Shown: in pieces, positions 14,781-23,386 of the stretch
Numbering within the stretch: position 1 is the first letter of the stretch
Layout of the letters: every line of letters begins with the position of its first letter
Source of the DNA: an uncultured Duncaniella sp.
GTDB taxonomy: Bacteria > Bacteroidota > Bacteroidia > Bacteroidales > Muribaculaceae
Length of the DNA: 64,000 bases
Assembly: GCA_910578615.1 (NCBI GenBank)
Contig: CAJTRI010000003.1
Coordinates: 12,045 to 76,044, forward strand
Direction of reading: 5' to 3'
Made by a program: the position numbers and the translations under genes
Notes under the pieces: generated by a model
The model's database searches: none
What the model was told of the DNA's origin: nothing
The model's input: the letters and a program-made list of their open reading frames with translations, nothing else

Positions 14781-15752
14781 TCAGAATGCCACAGACTTCA
14801 TGGTGAGGCCTGTGGTTTCTGACAGCCCGAAAAGAAGGTTCATGGTGTGGACGGCGTTGCCGGCGGCACCTTTGAGCAGATTGTCGATCACGGCCGTGAC
14901 AAGCAGTCTGCCGTCTATCTTGTCGAGGTGGATGATACACTTGTTGGTATTTACCACGTCTTTGAGGTCGGGAATCTTAGAGGTGATAAAGGTGAAGTTA
15001 TGGTCGCTGAAATAATCCTGATATATACGGATTATCTCGGTAAGTTCGAGCGGACAGTCGAGATATGAGACCGCCATGATGCCTCGTGAGAACGGGCCTC
15101 GCACAGGCACCATGTGGATTCTGGCCGAGAAGCTTTGCTGCATGGCCGAAAGTGTCTGGACTATCTCGGCCTCCTGCGGATGCCTGAACGGACGGTAGAC
15201 CACAGCATTGTCATTACGCCATGCATAGTGTGTGGTAGGTCGTCGTTCGGCACCTTCGCTTGTCGCGCCGGTCAGCACTGTTGTGTGGATGTCGGAATTG
15301 AGCAGCAGGTTTTTGGCGAGTGGTATAAGGGACAGTTCCACCGCCATGGCGAGGCAGCCCGGATTGGCCACGTGGACGGCCCCGCGCACCATGGACTTGC
15401 GGTTAAGCTCTGAGAGACCGTAGACGAAGTCATGCTCGCCGTCCTGTATGCGGAAGTCGCGCGAGAGGTCTATTATTTTCAGTCCTTCGGGAATGGTATG
15501 TGTCTCGATGAACTCCCTTGTCTTGCCTGCGGGACGGCAGCAGAAAAGAACGTCTATGCCTGCAAGGTCTATGGTCTTGGTGAAGTTCATATCCACCTCG
15601 CCGTGGAGGCCTTGGTGGACGTCGACGATGCGCTGTCCGGCGACAGTGCGGGAGTGTACCCATCTGAGTTCCACATCGGGATGGTTGATGAGGATGCGCA
15701 CCAGTTCCCCGGCCGCATATCCCGAGCCGCCTATTATACCTGCCTTGATCAT
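14781..15752 (-). CDS. argC: N-acetyl-gamma-glutamyl-phosphate reductase
   Basis: 323 residues. The N-terminal NAD(P)-binding motif is GGSGYAAGEL at about 8-17, and the catalytic cysteine lies in the NPGCLAM motif. The later GATSEGAERRP, HMVPVRGPFSRG and KGAAGNAVH segments complete an ArgC pattern. It reduces the acyl phosphate of N-acylglutamate in arginine synthesis. Some Bacteroides use N-succinyl rather than N-acetyl intermediates, and the sequence does not decide this. No other arg gene is near. It overlaps the gltX stop by 4 bases, so the two are translationally coupled. Confidence 0.94.
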   Translation of the reverse strand: MIKAGIIGGSGYAAGELVRILINHPDVELRWVHSRTVAGQRIVDVHQGLHGEVDMNFTKTIDLAGIDVLFCCRPAGKTREFIETHTIPEGLKIIDLSRDFRIQDGEHDFVYGLSELNRKSMVRGAVHVANPGCLAMAVELSLIPLAKNLLLNSDIHTTVLTGATSEGAERRPTTHYAWRNDNAVVYRPFRHPQEAEIVQTLSAMQQSFSARIHMVPVRGPFSRGIMAVSYLDCPLELTEIIRIYQDYFSDHNFTFITSKIPDLKDVVNTNKCIIHLDKIDGRLLVTAVIDNLLKGAAGNAVHTMNLLFGLSETTGLTMKSVAF

Positions 15753-17287
15753 TGGACGTCGGGGAGTTGTATGTTCCTGATGCCTCTCTCAATGCGTCTG
15801 ACGGTCTCGTCAAGCCCTATAAGCTCGGTGATGTCGAAGATATGGGGGCCTTTGCATTCGCCGACGAGGGTGAGGCGGAAAGCATTCATGACGTTGCCGA
15901 GATGATAGCCTTTCTCTGCCACCCATGCGAGTACAGGCGGCTCGGCCTCGGCGCTGACGAACGAGGGAAGGCCTTTGAGCACCTCCACGAGTTCTGTCAT
16001 GATGGCCGGGGTGTCTTCCTTCCAGCGTTTGCGAATATCTTTTTCGGCATATTCCCCGGGAGCCGTGAAGAAGAAACGGGCCTGTGCCCAGAGGTCGGCA
16101 ACGAAGTTTATACGTCCCTTCACGAGTCCTACCACGCGGGTGATGTATTCGTCTGTAAAGTCATCGGGGTTTACCCCGTTGGCACGTAGGACGGGCTTGA
16201 ACAGTTCGGCAAGTTCAGAGTCAGACGCCTTTTGGAGGTATTCGTGGTTGAACCAGCGCCCTTTCTCATATGCGAATTTTGCGCCTGAACGGGAGCAGTG
16301 GTCGAAGGAGAATTTCGATATGAGTTCGTCCATTGACATTATCTCGGTGTCATCGCCGGGATTCCAGCCGAGGAGTGCGAGGAAGTTGATGACAGCCTCG
16401 GGCAGATAGCCGGATTCGCGGTAGCCGCTTGATACGGCGCCGCTCTTGGGATCGTGCCATTCGAGGGGGAACACGGGAAAGCCCAGACGGTCTCCGTCAC
16501 GCTTGGAGAGTTTTCCCTTTCCGTCGGGTTTTAGAAGGAGGGGGAGATGGACGAAGTCGGGGCGTGTGTCGGCCCATCCGAAAGCCTCGTATAGAAGCAC
16601 GTGGAGCGGTGCGGAGGGGAGCCATTCCTCGCCACGGATGACGTGGGTCACTTCCATCAAGTGGTCGTCGACTATGTTGGCAAGGTGGTAGGTAGGCAGG
16701 TCGTCCGCGCTTTTGTAGAGTACCTTGTCATCGAGTATGGAAGAGTTGATGGTCACTTTGCCGCGCAGCAGGTCGTTGACCTCGACATCGCGGCCCGGCT
16801 CGATGAGGAAACGCACCACATAAGGGGTTCCGGCTTCTATGAGGGCCTTGACCTCCTCGGCGTCCATGGCGAGGGAGTTGCGCATGTTCATTCGTGTGGA
16901 GGCGTCATACTGGAAGTTTGGAGTGGCCGCGCGGGTGGCTTCAAGCTCGGCAGGTGTGTCAAAGGCTATGTAGGCCTTTCCGGCATCAAGAAGCATCCTG
17001 ACATGTTCGCGGTAGATGTCGCGACGCTCGCTCTGCTTATAGGGGCCGTAGGCTCCCCCCTCGCGGACACCCTCGTCAATCTTTATACCGAGCCATGCGA
17101 GTGACTCGTTGATATATTCCTCGGCTCCCGGTACGAATCGCTGGGAGTCGGTGTCCTCGATGCGGAGAATCATGTCACCGCCGTGGCGGCGGGCGAAGAG
17201 GTAGTTGTAGAGGGCGGTGCGGACGCCGCCGATGTGGAGAGGCCCGGTGGGGGAGGGGGCGAATCTCACTCTGACTTTACGGTCCAT
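15749..17287 (-). CDS. gltX: Glutamyl-tRNA synthetase
   Basis: 512 residues, a class I synthetase. The HIGH-type motif HIGG is at 18-21 in FAPSPTGPLHIGG, and the KMSKS-type loop is KLSKRDGDR near 258. The C-terminal helical anticodon-binding part is present. It charges tRNA-Glu with glutamate in the cytoplasm, and a tRNA-Glu gene lies 3 kb away. The TAATTTTG promoter box at 17360-17367 lies upstream, divergent from rex. argC follows with an ATGA overlap. Confidence 0.97.
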   Translation of the reverse strand: MDRKVRVRFAPSPTGPLHIGGVRTALYNYLFARRHGGDMILRIEDTDSQRFVPGAEEYINESLAWLGIKIDEGVREGGAYGPYKQSERRDIYREHVRMLLDAGKAYIAFDTPAELEATRAATPNFQYDASTRMNMRNSLAMDAEEVKALIEAGTPYVVRFLIEPGRDVEVNDLLRGKVTINSSILDDKVLYKSADDLPTYHLANIVDDHLMEVTHVIRGEEWLPSAPLHVLLYEAFGWADTRPDFVHLPLLLKPDGKGKLSKRDGDRLGFPVFPLEWHDPKSGAVSSGYRESGYLPEAVINFLALLGWNPGDDTEIMSMDELISKFSFDHCSRSGAKFAYEKGRWFNHEYLQKASDSELAELFKPVLRANGVNPDDFTDEYITRVVGLVKGRINFVADLWAQARFFFTAPGEYAEKDIRKRWKEDTPAIMTELVEVLKGLPSFVSAEAEPPVLAWVAEKGYHLGNVMNAFRLTLVGECKGPHIFDITELIGLDETVRRIERGIRNIQLPDVQ

Positions 17288-17340
17288 GTATGTGGTTTAT
17301 GGGTTTATTGAGTGGTTGTATGAGAGCCGAGCCGCTTGCC

Positions 17341-17367
17341 GTGGCTCTCTCCCGAGCCACAAAATTA
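17341..17367 (-). promoter_or_regulatory. gltX promoter box with a hairpin at the transcript start
   Basis: The minus strand reads TAATTTTG at 17360-17367. An inverted repeat GTGGCTC/GAGCCAC (17341-17347 and 17354-17360) abuts it and would place a small hairpin at or near the 5' end of the gltX mRNA. It could be a stability hairpin or a protein-binding site. Confidence 0.45.
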
Positions 17368-17399
17368 GCTAAAATTCTACTTATTAGAAAAAAAAGTTG

Positions 17400-17407
17400 T
17401 ACTTTTG
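17400..17407 (+). promoter_or_regulatory. -7 promoter box for rex
   Basis: TACTTTTG matches TAnnTTTG and lies 11 bases before the chosen rex start, giving a very short leader. No -33 box is obvious. Confidence 0.55.
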
Positions 17408-17418
17408 CCCCCGATACT

Positions 17419-18075
17419 ATGCCCCGTTCTTATACTGAGATGGAAAACGATACACGCCCATATGTCCCCGAGCCTGCCATCAGCCGGCTGCCGTGGTATC
17501 TTGCCTGTGTGAGCCGTCTGCGAGCACAAGGGGTGGAGTATGTCTCCTCCACGGCTATCTCCAAGCAGCTCAATGTGGATGCCTCACAGATAGCAAAGGA
17601 TCTAAGTTATCTCAATATCAAGGGAAAGACCCGCATCGGCTATGAAGTGAGCCATCTGGAAAAAGAGCTTGGCGACTTTCTGGGGTTCACCCGCAGCCAT
17701 AATGCCGTGGTGATGGGGGTGGGAAGTCTCGGACGCGCCCTTGTGTCTGATTCGGGCCTGTCGCGCTACGGGCTTGATATAGTTGCAGGGTTTGACACTG
17801 ACCCGGAGGTCATCGGAACCGAGATTGCCGGCGTTCCAGTCTATGACCTTGACGAGCTTGCCGGACGTCGTCAGGAACTCGGGGCTGAGATAGCGGTGAT
17901 AGCTGTCCCGGTGGAGTTTGCGGCCGAAGTGGCCGACCGATGCGTTAAGGCAGGTATAAAGGCTCTTTGGAACTTTACCCCTTTCCACATAAAGACCTCT
18001 CCCGAAATCACCATACAGAACACGTCGCTTTACGCGCATCTCGCCGTTATGTACAACCGCATGAATTCGCGATGA
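17419..18075 (+). CDS. rex: Redox-sensing transcriptional repressor Rex
   Basis: 218 residues. An N-terminal winged helix (about 20-85) carries the SRLPWYLACVSRLRAQG and SSTAISKQLNVDASQIAKDLSYL pattern. A Rossmann domain follows with GVGSLGRAL as the NAD(H) loop and a C-terminal swapping helix. Rex senses the NADH/NAD+ ratio and represses fermentation and respiration genes. I trimmed 43 codons from the longer frame because the TACTTTTG box lies inside it; an ATG at 17440 is the alternative. Its stop overlaps the next start (ATGA), so the FAH-like gene is coupled to it. Confidence 0.95.
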   Translation: MPRSYTEMENDTRPYVPEPAISRLPWYLACVSRLRAQGVEYVSSTAISKQLNVDASQIAKDLSYLNIKGKTRIGYEVSHLEKELGDFLGFTRSHNAVVMGVGSLGRALVSDSGLSRYGLDIVAGFDTDPEVIGTEIAGVPVYDLDELAGRRQELGAEIAVIAVPVEFAAEVADRCVKAGIKALWNFTPFHIKTSPEITIQNTSLYAHLAVMYNRMNSR

Positions 18076-18614
18076 AGATAATACGCTTCCTTACCTCTGA
18101 CCCGGCCTCTCCCCTTGACTTTCACCCTGATTCAGCTCTGCTTCTTCCGGGCAGGCCTATGTTTTATCCCGGCTTTGGCGATGGATGGACTGTGTCGCCT
18201 GTCATGGCGGTGCGTATCAACAGACTGGGAAAATGTGTGGCCGTAAAGTTCGCGGGACGTTACTATGATGCCGTTGCCCCAGCTGTAAGGCTCGTGCTTC
18301 CCGGTATGCAGCCCGAAGCCGAGGGGGAACTATCGGGAATGGATTTCTCGATAACTCACGGTGACTGGGCCGTCCCGGAGGAATTTCTTACCGCCGGGTC
18401 TTTGGAGATCGGCGGTGTCAGGGTGGCAATTCCATACACTTTGTCTGAGATAGACCTTGCCGTAAGCCGTGCAAGCCGTCTGACGACCATCAAGATGGGT
18501 GATATACTTCTTCTTCCTCTTACGGTGTCCGATGAGATTCAGCTGATACCTCGCAGCCGCCTTAAAGCCGTAACCCCGGCGGGTGTCGAAGTGATGAATG
18601 TGAAGGTGGTCTGA
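18072..18614 (+). CDS. Fumarylacetoacetate-hydrolase-like protein, probably inactive
   Basis: 180 residues, from memory distinctly shorter than usual FAH-family hydrolases in Bacteroidales. Segments such as HPDSALLLPGRPMFYPGF, MAVRINRLGK and FAGRYYDAV match the family. The metal-binding E-x-E usually found before the AVRI strand is replaced by TVSPVM, and the domain that follows RYYDAV is shortened. The C-terminal TTIKMGDILLLPL corresponds to the family's TLKxGDLIxTG. I infer a pseudoenzyme that keeps the fold. It is translationally coupled to rex and conserved arrangement would suggest a regulatory or structural role. Confidence 0.6.
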   Translation: MKIIRFLTSDPASPLDFHPDSALLLPGRPMFYPGFGDGWTVSPVMAVRINRLGKCVAVKFAGRYYDAVAPAVRLVLPGMQPEAEGELSGMDFSITHGDWAVPEEFLTAGSLEIGGVRVAIPYTLSEIDLAVSRASRLTTIKMGDILLLPLTVSDEIQLIPRSRLKAVTPAGVEVMNVKVV

Positions 18615-18670
18615 TATTGGTCAGATATCATCGGAGATACGTATCTTCCCATTATAGTCTGACATTTCTA

Positions 18671-18730
18671 ACGATATAATGACAGCCATGCTACGAGGGC
18701 ATGGCTGTTGTTATATCGTCAGATTTTCTT
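18671..18730 (+). terminator. Terminator after rex and the FAH-like gene
   Basis: Arms 18671-18691 and 18699-18719 pair over 21 bases with two mismatched positions. ATTTTCTTAAT follows. Confidence 0.75.
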
Positions 18731-18754
18731 AATATCCGAAGAGTTGCCGGATGA

Positions 18755-18792
18755 TAAAAAAAGGATGACGGGCCGGGTGGCTCGTCATCCTT
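18755..18792 (-). terminator. Terminator after rpsA
   Basis: Perfect 10-bp arms (18761-18770 with 18783-18792) are followed on the minus strand by a run of eight T residues opposite 18755-18762. Confidence 0.88.
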
Positions 18793-18815
18793 CATATCAT
18801 GCAAAAGTGAGTCTC

Positions 18816-20453
18816 TTACTTGCCGGCAAGTTTCTCTTTGAGGCTTGCGAGGGCTTCGAGGTCACCGAGGGTTGTCTTCTCCAACGGAGTGGTGAGAGCC
18901 GGAGTCTCCTCGGCGGGACGGCGGTTGCCACGACGGGCATTGTCACCACCACGGTTCTCGCGCTTGCGGGGCTGCTCAGCGCGCTCGCCCTTCTGCTCAT
19001 CTTCGAAGATGCGGCTGTGTGAGAGGATGATGCGCTTGGAGTCCTTGTTGAACTCGATAACCTTGAATTCGAGTTTCTCGTCAAGCTGTGCGCGGCTGCC
19101 GTCAGCCTTGACAAGGTGCTTGGGAGTTGCAAAGCCTTCGACACCGTAGGGGAGGGAGATTACAGCACCCTTCTCTACCATCTCGATGATGGTGCCTTCG
19201 TGTACAGAGCCGACAGTGAAGATGGTCTCGAATACATCCCAGGGATTCTCTTCGAGCTGCTTGTGGCCGAGAGAGAGACGACGGTTCTCCTTGTCGATTT
19301 CAAGAACCTGCACGTCGATAGTAGCACCGATCTGGGTGAACTCGCTGGGGTGTTTTACCTTCTTTGTCCATGAAAGGTCGGAGATGTGGATAAGGCCGTC
19401 TACGCCCTCCTCGATCTCAACGAACACGCCGAAGTTGGTGAAGTTGCGGACACGCGCGCTGTGCTTGGAGCCAACGGGATATTTGGTCTCGATGTTCTCC
19501 CAAGGATCGTTTTTGAGCTGTTTGAGGCCGAGTGACATCTTGCGGTCTTCGCGGTCGAGGGTGAGGATGACAGCCTCGATTTCGTCGCCGACTTTGAGGA
19601 AGTCCTGAGCGGAACGGAGGTGCTGGCTCCATGACATCTCTGAAACGTGGATGAGGCCTTCGACACCGGGGGCGATTTCGACGAATGCGCCGTAGTCTGC
19701 CATAACGACAACTTTGCCTTTGACCTTGTCTCCGACTTTGAGGTCGGCGCTGAGGGCATCCCAGGGATGGGGGAGGAGCTGTTTGAGACCGAGGGCGATG
19801 CGCTTCTTCTCGTCATCGAAGTCGAGAATAACGACATTGAGCTTCTGGTCAAGCTGAACGACTTCCTCGGGGTGGCTTACGCGGCCCCAGGAGAGGTCTG
19901 TGATATGGATGAGGCCGTCTACGCCGCCAAGGTCGATGAACACACCGTAGGAAGTGATGTTCTTGACCGAGCCTTCGAGCACCTGACCCTTTTCGAGCTT
20001 GGCGATGATCTCGCGCTTCTGCTGTTCAAGCTCGGCCTCGATGAGAGCCTTGTGTGAAACGACCACGTTCTTGAATTCCTGATTGATCTTAACGACTTTG
20101 AACTCCATGGTCTTGCCAACGAAGATATCATAGTCGCGGATGGGCTTGACGTCGATCTGTGAGCCGGGGAGGAATGCCTCGATGCCGAACACGTCGACAA
20201 TCATGCCGCCTTTGGTGCGGCACTTGATGTAGCCCTTGATGACTTCGTCTTTCTCGAGAGCCTCGTTGATGCGGTCCCATGAGCGGGCTGCGCGGATGGT
20301 ACCTTCGATTACATCCTTGTCACGCACGGTGTTGAGCGATTCATCATAGGTCTTGGTAAGCTCCTCGCGCGACTTGTCGCCCTTGGACTCACCTTTTTCG
20401 TAAGCTTCCCAATCGAAATCTACGAGAGGGGAGTTTTTTACTTCTTCAGTCAT
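18816..20453 (-). CDS. rpsA: 30S ribosomal protein S1
   Basis: 545 residues with six S1 RNA-binding repeats, each showing the G-x-V-x-x-hydrophobic-x-x-[YF]-G-[AV]-F[VI] pattern, for example KNITSYGVFIDLGGVDGLIH and RNFTNFGVFVEIEEGVDGLIH-like units. After the last repeat there is a basic, Q/R/G-rich tail of about 60 residues (EQPRKRENRGG...). S1 helps the 30S subunit bind and unfold mRNA, which matters in a phylum that largely lacks Shine-Dalgarno sites. It is a single-gene unit with its own promoter and terminator. Confidence 0.96.
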   Translation of the reverse strand: MTEEVKNSPLVDFDWEAYEKGESKGDKSREELTKTYDESLNTVRDKDVIEGTIRAARSWDRINEALEKDEVIKGYIKCRTKGGMIVDVFGIEAFLPGSQIDVKPIRDYDIFVGKTMEFKVVKINQEFKNVVVSHKALIEAELEQQKREIIAKLEKGQVLEGSVKNITSYGVFIDLGGVDGLIHITDLSWGRVSHPEEVVQLDQKLNVVILDFDDEKKRIALGLKQLLPHPWDALSADLKVGDKVKGKVVVMADYGAFVEIAPGVEGLIHVSEMSWSQHLRSAQDFLKVGDEIEAVILTLDREDRKMSLGLKQLKNDPWENIETKYPVGSKHSARVRNFTNFGVFVEIEEGVDGLIHISDLSWTKKVKHPSEFTQIGATIDVQVLEIDKENRRLSLGHKQLEENPWDVFETIFTVGSVHEGTIIEMVEKGAVISLPYGVEGFATPKHLVKADGSRAQLDEKLEFKVIEFNKDSKRIILSHSRIFEDEQKGERAEQPRKRENRGGDNARRGNRRPAEETPALTTPLEKTTLGDLEALASLKEKLAGK

Positions 20454-20526
20454 TAAACTAAATGGGGTTAATAAATAAGGTTAATTGTAAAACGTGCCTT
20501 CGTGCCCGTGGGCGCGCAAAGCGCTG

Positions 20527-20534
20527 CAAAGGTA
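20527..20534 (-). promoter_or_regulatory. -7 promoter box for rpsA
   Basis: The minus strand reads TACCTTTG at 20534-20527, with TTTG opposite 20555-20558 and a 20-base spacer, a full-consensus Bacteroidetes promoter. The leader would be about 65-70 bases. Confidence 0.75.
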
Positions 20535-20641
20535 ATGAAAATTTTTTAATTCCGCAAATAGCCGGGCCGTGATGTCTGGTCTTTGTTAACCGGGTGAAAA
20601 TAAGGCGTGAGTGTCAGGATGCAAGACATGGATACTGCCGG

Positions 20642-20678
20642 CATGGCCGTGTCCCGGACATTGCGGGGCACGGCCATG
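20642..20678 (-). repeat. 15-bp inverted repeat downstream of the DcaP-like porin gene
   Basis: Arms 20642-20656 and 20664-20678 pair with a single G-U. No T-run follows on the minus strand. It may end or protect the porin transcript. The rest of 20535-20714 holds nothing else recognisable. Confidence 0.5.
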
Positions 20679-20714
20679 GAAATAACGGGCCGAGGGAAGT
20701 GTTTTCCGTAGTTT

Positions 20715-22007
20715 TTAGAAGCTGAATTGCAGCATGGTGTTGATTCTGTTGTCATGGCGGGAGGCGCCGTCCATGTTCACCCTGCGTCCGTAGAGGTATT
20801 CCACTCCGCATTGCAGCCCGGGGATGATGGTATAGAACACGTTTGCCGAGACATATTGCGCATACTTGTATTGCTCGTCCCAGGGTGTGCTCCCGTCCAT
20901 ATAACGGGGGGCATAGGCCCGGGAGTGGCTGTAAGATACCGAGGCGAATACTTTGGGGGAGAACGTGTATTGGAGTCCGGCATAACCTCCCCATGCCTTC
21001 ACGCTTTCAAGGTGTCCTTCTTGTCCGGCCTTGGGTGACAGGTCAAGCCCGAGGCCTGCGAGATCCTGTATGTATCCTCCGATGCCTCGTCCGTATGCGG
21101 CTTGATAGTATGCCCTGAGCGGAGTGGTGCCGAGGGCCGAACTGCCGCTCAGCTGGACTCCCCAGCCGGTGACGTTGCGGTTCTTGTCCTTTATGAGGTC
21201 GCGATACTGGGTATTCCTCATTATTGCAGATAGCCTCAGCCATCCTGAACCGTTGTCCCAGCTATACTGTATGTAGGCGGGGATGTCGGGTATACGCTGT
21301 GTGACGGTACGTGTTCCGGCAGCCGTGGTGATGCTCGGGTCGGGAAGTTCGATGCCGATACCTCCCTTTATACGTGACGAGAAAGACTGCTGGTAGTTGA
21401 TGAGGTTGTTGGTGGCGCCTACGAGCCCGCACGGGCCTTCGGAGTCTATGGTGGGAGGTGCTGCGGCCCCGTCTTCAAAGAGCGATGACGTGTGGCCCAC
21501 GGTTAACCCGCGATAGGTGATATAGGCGTGGTTGAGGCAGAATGCGTTGCCGGGGCCTGTGAACTTGCCGCTGATATATGCCCCGACTTTGTTCTTTGTG
21601 CCAGGGAGGGCTACGAAGTTGACAAAGATGGTACTCTGTCCGAATGAGCCTTGTATAAGTCCTCCGTCACCCTTCGGAGTGTCGAACGGGATGTCGGCCG
21701 TGGTGAAGTCATTTGGATTATGTATAGGGTTTCCCCAGTCGAAAAGCCCTACTCCCTTGATATATCCGCCTATTCCGAGATAGAATTTGTTGTCTTTACC
21801 TTTTATGGCAAATCTTGGTACGCCCGGTTCGTTGAAACGTTTGGGGGCATTCTCAATGAAGGCGTCATAGACTTTTTCGTCAGGTTTGCCGGCATCGAAG
21901 ATTATCTTTACCTCTCCTTCATCGGGCACCGTAGGATGGTTTTGTGCCGAAAGAATGGCAGGAGCCATTGTTAGAGAGCATATCAGCGGGAGTATTGGAT
22001 TCTTCAT
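20715..22007 (-). CDS. DcaP-like outer-membrane porin
   Basis: 430 residues. A signal peptide (MKNPILPLICSLTMAPAILSA) is followed by an approximately 50-residue N-terminal stretch and then alternating polar/hydrophobic strands of a beta-barrel, ending in a terminal aromatic (MLQFSF), the outer-membrane insertion signal. The FAIKGKDNKFYLGIGGYIKG segment and the GSFGQSTIFVNF pattern are as in DcaP-family trimeric porins, which admit dicarboxylates or similar small acids. It lies 54 bases after the MFS gene on the same strand and is probably the last gene of the transport module. Substrate unknown. Confidence 0.75.
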   Translation of the reverse strand: MKNPILPLICSLTMAPAILSAQNHPTVPDEGEVKIIFDAGKPDEKVYDAFIENAPKRFNEPGVPRFAIKGKDNKFYLGIGGYIKGVGLFDWGNPIHNPNDFTTADIPFDTPKGDGGLIQGSFGQSTIFVNFVALPGTKNKVGAYISGKFTGPGNAFCLNHAYITYRGLTVGHTSSLFEDGAAAPPTIDSEGPCGLVGATNNLINYQQSFSSRIKGGIGIELPDPSITTAAGTRTVTQRIPDIPAYIQYSWDNGSGWLRLSAIMRNTQYRDLIKDKNRNVTGWGVQLSGSSALGTTPLRAYYQAAYGRGIGGYIQDLAGLGLDLSPKAGQEGHLESVKAWGGYAGLQYTFSPKVFASVSYSHSRAYAPRYMDGSTPWDEQYKYAQYVSANVFYTIIPGLQCGVEYLYGRRVNMDGASRHDNRINTMLQFSF

Positions 22008-22061
22008 AAATGTATGGTGTTTGTGTGTACGAGAGACGGGTGCCTAAGAGTGTATGGTGAT

Positions 22062-23315
22062 TTAAACATACTCGTCGCTCATTCGGAAAGTGAAAGAATC
22101 GCGTTTGGCCACTACGAGGATGCCGAAGAGCAGGGTAAGTGCGAAATTCAGTATGAACGGGAAGTGATTGCCCGACGCGCCGAAAAGGTGTCTGAAAAAG
22201 TCGGTAATAAAGGGTGCCACCGTGACAGCCAGATAGTTGACCGACAGGACGAGGGCGAGAGCAAGAGTCGATTTGCTGCCGTCAGTGACGGTGTAGGTGG
22301 CCTTGTCGTAAATCACGGGCTGGAACACACCGTAGCCGAATCCCATAAGGACGGAGGCGACGTAGAGGGGCCAGTAGTCTCGTGACAGAGCCATCAACAG
22401 TAATCCTGCGGCGATAGACGAGGCCGCCACGATAGAAGTCCTCTGTCCGAATATCTTGATGATAAACGGCAGGAAGAAGCCGGGCAGGAAGACCGAGAGG
22501 TAGAACAAAGAGGTAATGGTGCCGGTCACATCACTTCCAAGCCTGTCTTCCTGTATGAGGAAAGGCAGGTAGTAAGTGATGGCTACCACTGCATAGGTGA
22601 CGAAGGCATACAGTCCCATGATTCCGGCTATACGGCCTATTATGAAGCCTTTGGCTGATTTTTCTCCATGGATGGGAGCCGATGCTGACGACGGAGCGGC
22701 GGGAGGGGTCTTTGTGACGGTCACAGCGGCGGGAACCCCCGTATCTGTTCCTTTGCGCAGGAATATCATCAAGGCCAGCGGTATGGCCGGTACGAGGTAG
22801 ACGAGGAACGGAAGATGCCAGTTGCCGTGGTTGAGCCATCCCACAACGGATGTTGCCAGAACGAGGGCTATGTTGGAAATGCCGCTCTTGATGCCGAGCT
22901 GCTGCATACGGTAGCGCCCGGTAAAGGTGTCGGCTATCATTCCGGCCGCGAGTGGTATGACGAGACCGCAGCCACATCCCAGAAGGCAGCTTACCACTAT
23001 CAGCTCCACCATGGAGCGCGCGAAGAAATAGAGCACGCCGGCAGTGAGATATATAGCCAGACCCGCTACCACGATACGTACCTTGTCACGCGATTCGGAC
23101 AGTTTGCCCGAGAAGAGGACGAAGGGGATTATAAGGAGGTTGGGCAGGACGGTGAGCAACTGGATTTCGAGATCCGATGCGCGGGGAAATATCTTGTCGA
23201 GATTGCCGAGCATTGGGCTGACGGCCAGCCCGGGTAGGTTGACCACCAGCGACACAGACCATATTGCCAGCAGTGCCGGCAATGTGATAGTGCCTTTTCC
23301 GGTGGGAATTTTCAT
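22062..23315 (-). CDS. MFS transporter
   Basis: 417 residues with 12 predicted membrane helices in two halves of six. They are separated by a hydrophilic alanine/serine/proline-rich loop at about 205-235. The GKLSESRDKVR segment after helix 2 resembles the MFS loop motif. The N-terminal half begins LPALLAIWSVSLVVNLPGLAVSP. It probably moves a small solute with protons across the inner membrane. The substrate cannot be read. It is placed between a GadC-like antiporter and a porin on the same strand. Confidence 0.85.
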   Translation of the reverse strand: MKIPTGKGTITLPALLAIWSVSLVVNLPGLAVSPMLGNLDKIFPRASDLEIQLLTVLPNLLIIPFVLFSGKLSESRDKVRIVVAGLAIYLTAGVLYFFARSMVELIVVSCLLGCGCGLVIPLAAGMIADTFTGRYRMQQLGIKSGISNIALVLATSVVGWLNHGNWHLPFLVYLVPAIPLALMIFLRKGTDTGVPAAVTVTKTPPAAPSSASAPIHGEKSAKGFIIGRIAGIMGLYAFVTYAVVAITYYLPFLIQEDRLGSDVTGTITSLFYLSVFLPGFFLPFIIKIFGQRTSIVAASSIAAGLLLMALSRDYWPLYVASVLMGFGYGVFQPVIYDKATYTVTDGSKSTLALALVLSVNYLAVTVAPFITDFFRHLFGASGNHFPFILNFALTLLFGILVVAKRDSFTFRMSDEYV

Positions 23316-23330
23316 CGTGAGTCTGTTTCA

Positions 23331-23359
23331 GAGTATGCCGGAATGATTCCGGCATACTC
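23331..23359 (-). repeat. Near-perfect palindrome in the leader of the MFS gene
   Basis: 14-base arms 23331-23344 and 23346-23359 are perfectly complementary around a single base. It lies 16-44 bases upstream of the MFS start and 28 bases after the APC stop. No T-run follows, so it is more likely an mRNA stem or a binding site than a terminator. Confidence 0.55.
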
Positions 23360-23386
23360 GGTTATGTTATAAATAAATAGCTGTCT

